DNA from: UBA1930 sp943368475
GTDB lineage: Bacteria; Bacteroidota; Bacteroidia; Chitinophagales; Chitinophagaceae
DNA: 9,176 nucleotides
Reading direction: 5' to 3'
NCBI GenBank assembly: GCA_943368475.1
Contig: CALRLF020000120.1
Span: forward strand, 1 to 9,176
Position numbers and translations under genes: made by a program. Of this stretch, positions 4,510 through 9,176 are shown in pieces; position 1 is the first letter of the stretch, and every line of letters begins with the position of its first letter. The notes beneath the pieces were generated by a model. That model was not told the DNA's origin and did no database searches. It was given only the letters and a program-made list of their open reading frames with translations.

Positions 4510-7506
4510 TTAGAAAGTGATATTTAATCCAACGAGAAATGATTTTGCTTTTGGATAACTTAAATAATCTATACCATAGCTAGATATTCCATTGATGGTT
4601 CTATCTGTATTTACTTCAGGATCAAAACCGTCATATTTTGTAAACACTAGCAGATTTTGAGCGGTAACCGATAAACGAATGGCTTGAATGATTTTGCTAA
4701 CTCCTAATTTTTGCGTGTTAAATGAATAGCCAATAGCCAAATTATTCAATCGTAAAAAACCACCATCTTTTAAGTATCTAGTACTCACGGGAGCGGCATT
4801 GCTAACCGATTCGGTTGGTTCAGCAATGGCTGCAGGAGTTGTATTAACACTCTTAGACAATTTATTTTTGTAAAAATTAGCGTTAGCAGTATTGTCATAA
4901 ATTTTATTACCAGATACACCATTAAAATTAATGACTGCATCAAATCCTTTATAGGCAATATTTCCGTAGAAATTATACATGACGTTGGGTAAAGCAGTAC
5001 CTGCAGCAACTCTATCTTTATCAGTAACAATTCCATCTCCATCAGTATCTCTATAAGTACTCAATCCATTTGCACCTATACCTGTATATTCCCTTAAATA
5101 GAAAGTTCCAATTGGTTCGTTATTGATATATCCATTGATGGTAGCCGAAGTTAATCCAGAACCAGAAGCAGAGCCAGATGGAATTACTGAGTATGGAGAG
5201 TTGGTTACTTTGTTATTGATGAACGTAATATTACCACCAATTCCATAAGTAAGTTTTCCGCTATTTTTAAGTTTATAATCCAATTCAATTTCCAATCCAC
5301 TATTGGTAATATTCATGTTTTCTACATTGCTCCAATAAGTACCTGCTGGTTGAATTGGATCTGCTGGAATTACTTCTAGTAAAATATTATTAGATACTTT
5401 ATTAAAATAATCAATAGTACCAGTTAATCTGTTTGCAAAAAAACCGAAATCAATACCTAAATCTGTTTGTGTAGAAACCTCCCACTGAATATCAGGATTA
5501 GCTAGCCTTGCATAAGTAATACCTGCAGGAAATGTATTGGCTGGAGTTAATGGATAACTAGTAGTTGATCCAACGGTAGCAGTAAATAATGATTGAGTTA
5601 TTTTAGAAGGAATTTCCTGATTTCCAGTTTTACCCCATCCTGCACGTAATTTCAAATTAGAGAAAGGACCATTTTTAAGAAAATCTTCTTCATTTACTTT
5701 CCAACCTAAAGAGAAAGAAGGAAAAAATCCATACTTATTATTTGAACCAAACTTAGAAGATCCATCCATACGTAAATTTGCTGTAGCTAAATATTTGTTT
5801 TTGTATGAATAGTTAACACGAGAGAAAAATGATTGCAATTCGTTTTTTACTGCAAAGCCGTTTGGTCTATTAGTAGCCAATGTAAGTTCTTGGCCAATGC
5901 CTGGATTATAAATAGGCTCTACCCCGCCAATAGGAAAACGATTAATACTCCATCCACGACCTTGTAAATAAATTTGTTGATAAGAGTAACCACCTAAAGC
6001 TGAAATTTTATGTTCTTTAATATTGAAGTTATAGGTTAAATAACTTTCTACTAAAGTATTTCTGTTGATATTATTATAAGTTTCTAATCTGCCATCTCTT
6101 AAAGGAACTGCATTGGCAAGTGATTGAACATCTCTTGTTGCGGTTGAGTTATCAATACCAAGATTCACTTTAAAAATTAAATCTTTAGTAATCTTAAATG
6201 AGGGAGAAATATTACCAATCACTCTGTTGATGTTAGTGATATCTTTATCTAACTCAAGCGTTAATAATGGGTTATTGATATTTTGATAACCAGCAATTGT
6301 TCCATTTGCATTATAAGCAGGATAAGTTGGGTTATTAGAAATGGCATCACCAATTAAACTTCCAATATTGGGTCTTAGGTTTTTAGTACTGTTGTAACTT
6401 AAATTAGCGTCTATTACTAATTTATCATCAAAAAATTTCTGTGTTGCATTAAATCTACCGGAGTATCTATCTAGATCATTTCCTTTAATAATTCCTTCTT
6501 GTTTTTGTAATCCAAAAGAAGCATAATAAACCAATTTATCTGCACCCCCACTTAAGGTGATGTTGTGGTTTTGAGTGATGGCTGATCTTGTTATTAGGTC
6601 CTGCCAATCTGTATTTCCATTTTTATCGTCAACTGGCGAACCCAATTTGGCTACTTCTCTTCTAAAATCATCTGCTCCATAAACATCTAATTTATTGGTG
6701 ATATTAGAAACACCAACACTTGTATTAAATGTTAAGGTAGAAGTACCGGCTTTACCTTTACGAGTGGTAATTAAGATTACACCATTAGCACCTCTAGCTC
6801 CATAAATAGCAGTTGCAGATGCATCTTTCAACACATCAATAGATTCAATATCCTGAGGATTTAAAAAGTTTAATGGATCTCCACCGCCTGTGCTTGAATT
6901 GTCTAATGGAATACCATCTACCACAAATAAAGGGGTACTTCCTGTTCTAACTCCACCAGGTCCACGAACAGTAATTGCTAGCGTAGCACCGGGTTCACCA
7001 CTTGCTGATGTAACATTTACACCCGCTACCTTACCTTGAATTAATTGTTGTGGGTTATTGATAATGCCTCGGTTAAAACTTTCTGCTTTAATGCTTTTTA
7101 CAGCACCAGTAACATCTTTTTTATTTTGTGAGCCATAACCCACTACTACAACTTGTGCTAAATCATTAACAGCAGATTGTAATTGAATATTTACTGTGCT
7201 CTTATTCCCAACAAAAACTTCCTGTGTAGTGTAGCCTAAAAAACTAACTACTAAGGTTGAATTATCATTAGCAACAGAAACAGAAAAATCACCCTTTGCA
7301 TCTGTAGTACTATTGGATGATGTTCCTTTTATTGAAATTATGGCACCAGAAAGTGCATTACCAGTACTTGCATCAGTAACACGGCCATTTATTTTTCTAT
7401 CTGCAAAATTAGCAAATGCATTTTGAGCAAATAACAAAATAAATGAGGCGAAAACAAAGCGGAAGAATACCTGGTTAAATAAAAATTGAACTGTTTTTTT
7501 TTTCAT
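4510..7506 (-). CDS. SusC/RagA-family TonB-dependent outer-membrane transporter (998 aa)
   Basis: This is the outer-membrane beta-barrel that imports the ligand captured by the SusD-like partner, powered by TonB. In order it shows a signal peptide (about 1-33, cleavage likely after NAFA), then a carboxypeptidase-regulatory-like domain (about 38-112, KINGRVTDASTGNALSGA). A linker with VVVVGYGSQNKKDVTGAV (119-136) leads into the plug. The plug contains ITVRGPGG (178-185), PLFVVDGIPLD (192-202) and the SusC signature FLNPQDIESIDVLKD, then ASATAIYGARGANG (229-242). The barrel follows, with a DTDGDGIVTDKD loop near residue 820 that resembles calcium-binding loops seen in many SusC proteins. It ends in a terminal phenylalanine (GLNITF), as expected for BAM-inserted barrels. 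It lies 9 bases before the SusD-like gene and 113 bases after the phosphoesterase on the same strand. Length is typical and no disruption is seen. Confidence 0.97.
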   Translation of the reverse strand: MKKKTVQFLFNQVFFRFVFASFILLFAQNAFANFADRKINGRVTDASTGNALSGAIISIKGTSSNSTTDAKGDFSVSVANDNSTLVVSFLGYTTQEVFVGNKSTVNIQLQSAVNDLAQVVVVGYGSQNKKDVTGAVKSIKAESFNRGIINNPQQLIQGKVAGVNVTSASGEPGATLAITVRGPGGVRTGSTPLFVVDGIPLDNSSTGGGDPLNFLNPQDIESIDVLKDASATAIYGARGANGVILITTRKGKAGTSTLTFNTSVGVSNITNKLDVYGADDFRREVAKLGSPVDDKNGNTDWQDLITRSAITQNHNITLSGGADKLVYYASFGLQKQEGIIKGNDLDRYSGRFNATQKFFDDKLVIDANLSYNSTKNLRPNIGSLIGDAISNNPTYPAYNANGTIAGYQNINNPLLTLELDKDITNINRVIGNISPSFKITKDLIFKVNLGIDNSTATRDVQSLANAVPLRDGRLETYNNINRNTLVESYLTYNFNIKEHKISALGGYSYQQIYLQGRGWSINRFPIGGVEPIYNPGIGQELTLATNRPNGFAVKNELQSFFSRVNYSYKNKYLATANLRMDGSSKFGSNNKYGFFPSFSLGWKVNEEDFLKNGPFSNLKLRAGWGKTGNQEIPSKITQSLFTATVGSTTSYPLTPANTFPAGITYARLANPDIQWEVSTQTDLGIDFGFFANRLTGTIDYFNKVSNNILLEVIPADPIQPAGTYWSNVENMNITNSGLEIELDYKLKNSGKLTYGIGGNITFINNKVTNSPYSVIPSGSASGSGLTSATINGYINNEPIGTFYLREYTGIGANGLSTYRDTDGDGIVTDKDRVAAGTALPNVMYNFYGNIAYKGFDAVINFNGVSGNKIYDNTANANFYKNKLSKSVNTTPAAIAEPTESVSNAAPVSTRYLKDGGFLRLNNLAIGYSFNTQKLGVSKIIQAIRLSVTAQNLLVFTKYDGFDPEVNTDRTINGISSYGIDYLSYPKAKSFLVGLNITF

Positions 7507-7619
7507 TTGATAATGTAGTTAGTTTGGAATTAGAGAATCTCGAAAATATTATTTATCCGTCTATAATATTACTATTTTAAGTTATGAATATATTATCTGA
7601 TTGTTACCGAAGAATTAAA
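7507..7619 (-). other. Intergenic leader upstream of the SusC-like gene
   Basis: These 113 AT-rich bases separate the phosphoesterase stop from the SusC-like start. I see no convincing terminator hairpin with a T tract. The nearest thing to a promoter element is TATTTTCG on the minus strand, one base off TAnnTTTG and without a clear -33 partner. Both read-through from the phosphoesterase and an internal promoter are possible. Confidence 0.3.
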
Positions 7620-9176
7620 TTATTTATTCACAGTAGTTGGATATTTTTTTGCACCCATTACATAATACCATAATATTTTATTCATCATATCGTCTTCCCC
7701 ACCATCCACTTCATTAAACACTTCGTTTTGAGAAATTTCTGCATACTTTTTCTCAATGCCTTTTAAACTAGATAATGGTTTGTTTTTTTCGTCTAGTGGT
7801 ACCCGATTAGGAAGCATAGTATAAGTACTATTGTTTTTTATTGTTTGAAAGCAATCTGTCATTAGCCTAGAAGTTGCATCCATACTATTCATTGGCGGGA
7901 TCCCTAAAATTTGTTCAATGGTTCTTAACATGGATACTTGATTGTATTTTGTATGAACCATTTTATTGGAAGTATATGGACTGATGACCATTCCAACAGT
8001 TCTATAAGCGGATACATGATCCCACCCACCTTGGGAATCATCTTCTGTTACAAATATGACTGTGGAATCCCAATACTTACTTTTTGTAATCATGTCAACA
8101 ATTCTACCCAATGCCAAATCATTGTCTGCAACCATAGAATATGGTGTAGGAAAATTGGGAGAAGTGCCAGCAGTATGGTCATTAGGAAGTGATACTACCA
8201 TTAGATTTGGTAAACTATCTTTGGCAGCCAATTGATTCCATTCTTCCATAAAAATACTCGCTCTTTGTTGGTCACTAAAAACCAGATTATCACAATCCGG
8301 AAATGTTGGAGAGATAATTGAGTTTAAATTATCAATGGTAGTTGTATTGTACCATGTTGGTTTTATTCCTTGTTCGTATTGTTTATAAATATCAAACCAA
8401 TTCAATTTTTTATCATATTCTGTTTCACAAGCTTCTCCAAATACTCGAACCTTTTTTCCGTAAGTCAATGCATGATTCCAAATAAATCCTGCTTTATTAT
8501 ATACCAATGCATCTTCTTGGCGATGCGGATAACTTCTAAACCAAGCACGTACATTTTTTTCAACATAATCCGAAACCATACCAGCATCGGTCCATTGATG
8601 ACCCTCCGCTGAAGATTTACCAGATGCGTGAAAATTATCCATTCCTCCAAATTGCTTTACCAATGCATGTGTGTTAGGCGTATATTTTTCACCAAATACA
8701 CAAAGAGAGCTATCGCCATTCCCATTTTTTACGTCTCCTAAAACTTGATCATAGGTTTTATTCTCTTTAATAATGTAAACAACATGTTTGAATACAGAGG
8801 GTTCTCCTATTCTTTCCGGTATAGGAACTGGTGTTAGGTTGGGTCTTGCCGGTAATAATAATTGGTCTAATCTGCTTAAAAGATTTTGCTCTTTTACTTT
8901 GTTAGTATAAACTTTTAATTGTGCTTGATCGGGCAATGGAATAATACTAACCGAGGCTAGTTCCTGATGAATTGTTCTAGCTTTTCTCTTTTCATCTATT
9001 ACATTGGCACCATCCGATTCTAGATTGGCTACAATTAATTTATTTTCTTTAATCAGTAATCCTGCAGGATAAGCTTCGGTTGGAATAAATCCTTCAACAA
9101 CTGTTTTGCCGGTACCAAGGTTGGCACTGCTTTTTCCTAAATGTATGATTGCAATAGCATTATCGAGTCCATTAGA
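7620..9176 (-). CDS. YncE-like propeller / alkaline-phosphatase-superfamily phosphoesterase, 5'-partial
   Basis: The frame is open from the stop at 7620-7622 to the right edge: 518 residues visible, N-terminus missing. The TTG at 8934-8936 is an internal leucine, not a start. The first ~100 visible residues resemble the last blades of a YncE-like beta-propeller (GFIPTEAYPAGLLI, NKLIVANLESDGA, ASVSIIPLPDQAQLKVYT). The rest matches phosphoesterase family PF04185 (AcpA/phospholipase C-like). It has VVYIIKENKTYDQVLGD near 8740-8790 (E-N metal ligands), SSAEGHQWTDAG near 8590-8620 (a Ser is the likely nucleophile), SLPNDHT near 8170-8195, and TEDDSQGGWDHV near 8010-8055 (Asp pair and His as metal ligands). 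The expected catalytic residues appear present. Such proteins are normally exported, but the signal peptide lies outside the window. The same-strand SusC/SusD genes suggest a shared nutrient role. The substrate is unknown. Confidence 0.88.
   Translation of the reverse strand, partial: SNGLDNAIAIIHLGKSSANLGTGKTVVEGFIPTEAYPAGLLIKENKLIVANLESDGANVIDEKRKARTIHQELASVSIIPLPDQAQLKVYTNKVKEQNLLSRLDQLLLPARPNLTPVPIPERIGEPSVFKHVVYIIKENKTYDQVLGDVKNGNGDSSLCVFGEKYTPNTHALVKQFGGMDNFHASGKSSAEGHQWTDAGMVSDYVEKNVRAWFRSYPHRQEDALVYNKAGFIWNHALTYGKKVRVFGEACETEYDKKLNWFDIYKQYEQGIKPTWYNTTTIDNLNSIISPTFPDCDNLVFSDQQRASIFMEEWNQLAAKDSLPNLMVVSLPNDHTAGTSPNFPTPYSMVADNDLALGRIVDMITKSKYWDSTVIFVTEDDSQGGWDHVSAYRTVGMVISPYTSNKMVHTKYNQVSMLRTIEQILGIPPMNSMDATSRLMTDCFQTIKNNSTYTMLPNRVPLDEKNKPLSSLKGIEKKYAEISQNEVFNEVDGGEDDMMNKILWYYVMGAKKYPTTVNK

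Noticed and set aside
4785..5042. Minus-strand alternative frame inside the SusC-like gene
   Set aside because: Isoleucine/leucine-rich off-frame translation of the barrel region; no frameshift is needed because the main frame is intact.
5020..5055. Calcium-binding EF-hand/thrombospondin-type domain in the SusC-like protein
   Set aside because: A single DTDGDG loop is a common feature of SusC barrels, not a separate domain or an unusual fusion.
7550..7610. AT-only inverted repeat (ATAATAT ... ATATTAT) in the gap before the SusC-like gene
   Set aside because: Short, with a long loop, composed only of A and T and with no following T tract; expected by chance in such AT-rich DNA.
7938..8650. 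Open frames inside the phosphoesterase gene (7938-8192 +, 8370-8612 +, 8465-8650 -)
   Set aside because: They overlap conserved catalytic motifs of the real frame and have no independent support.
1..9176. CRISPR array, tRNA/rRNA genes, insertion sequences
   Set aside because: No regularly spaced repeats, cloverleaf-like sequence, rRNA segment, transposase or terminal inverted repeats with target duplications were found by reading both strands.

Overview
The window is a chromosomal segment from a Bacteroidota bacterium. The evidence is a paired SusC/SusD outer-membrane system, AT-rich leaders without Shine-Dalgarno motifs, a TAnnTTTG-type promoter element and overall AT-rich DNA. The protein style would fit Chitinophagia/Sphingobacteriia, but the genus cannot be fixed by reading alone.

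Layout from left to right. Positions 1-170 are about 44% GC and hold no intact gene, only a doubtful C-terminal coding tail on the + strand. Positions 162-1150 (minus strand, very AT-rich) hold two genes sharing an ATGA overlap: a GNAT-fold acetyltransferase-like protein, then a HigA-like XRE helix-turn-helix protein. Together they look like a toxin-antitoxin module, with a near-palindromic candidate operator just upstream. Positions 1244-2719 (+ strand, about 44% GC) encode a cryptochrome/photolyase-family flavoprotein that has lost several residues typical of CPD photolyases. An intrinsic terminator at about 2720-2749 separates it from the convergent genes to its right.

Positions 2812-9176 are all minus strand. 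In transcription order they are a YncE-like propeller/alkaline-phosphatase-superfamily phosphoesterase (5' end beyond the right edge), a 113-base gap, a SusC-type TonB-dependent transporter and, 9 bases later, its SusD-type lipoprotein. SusC and SusD should form one outer-membrane uptake complex. The phosphoesterase beside them suggests, without proof, that the cargo is a phosphorylated compound or is processed by a phosphatase.

The most noteworthy items are the GNAT/XRE pair, because characterised GNAT toxins mostly pair with ribbon-helix-helix antitoxins, and the photolyase-like protein with an altered FAD/electron-transfer region. No tRNA, rRNA, CRISPR array or insertion sequence was seen.
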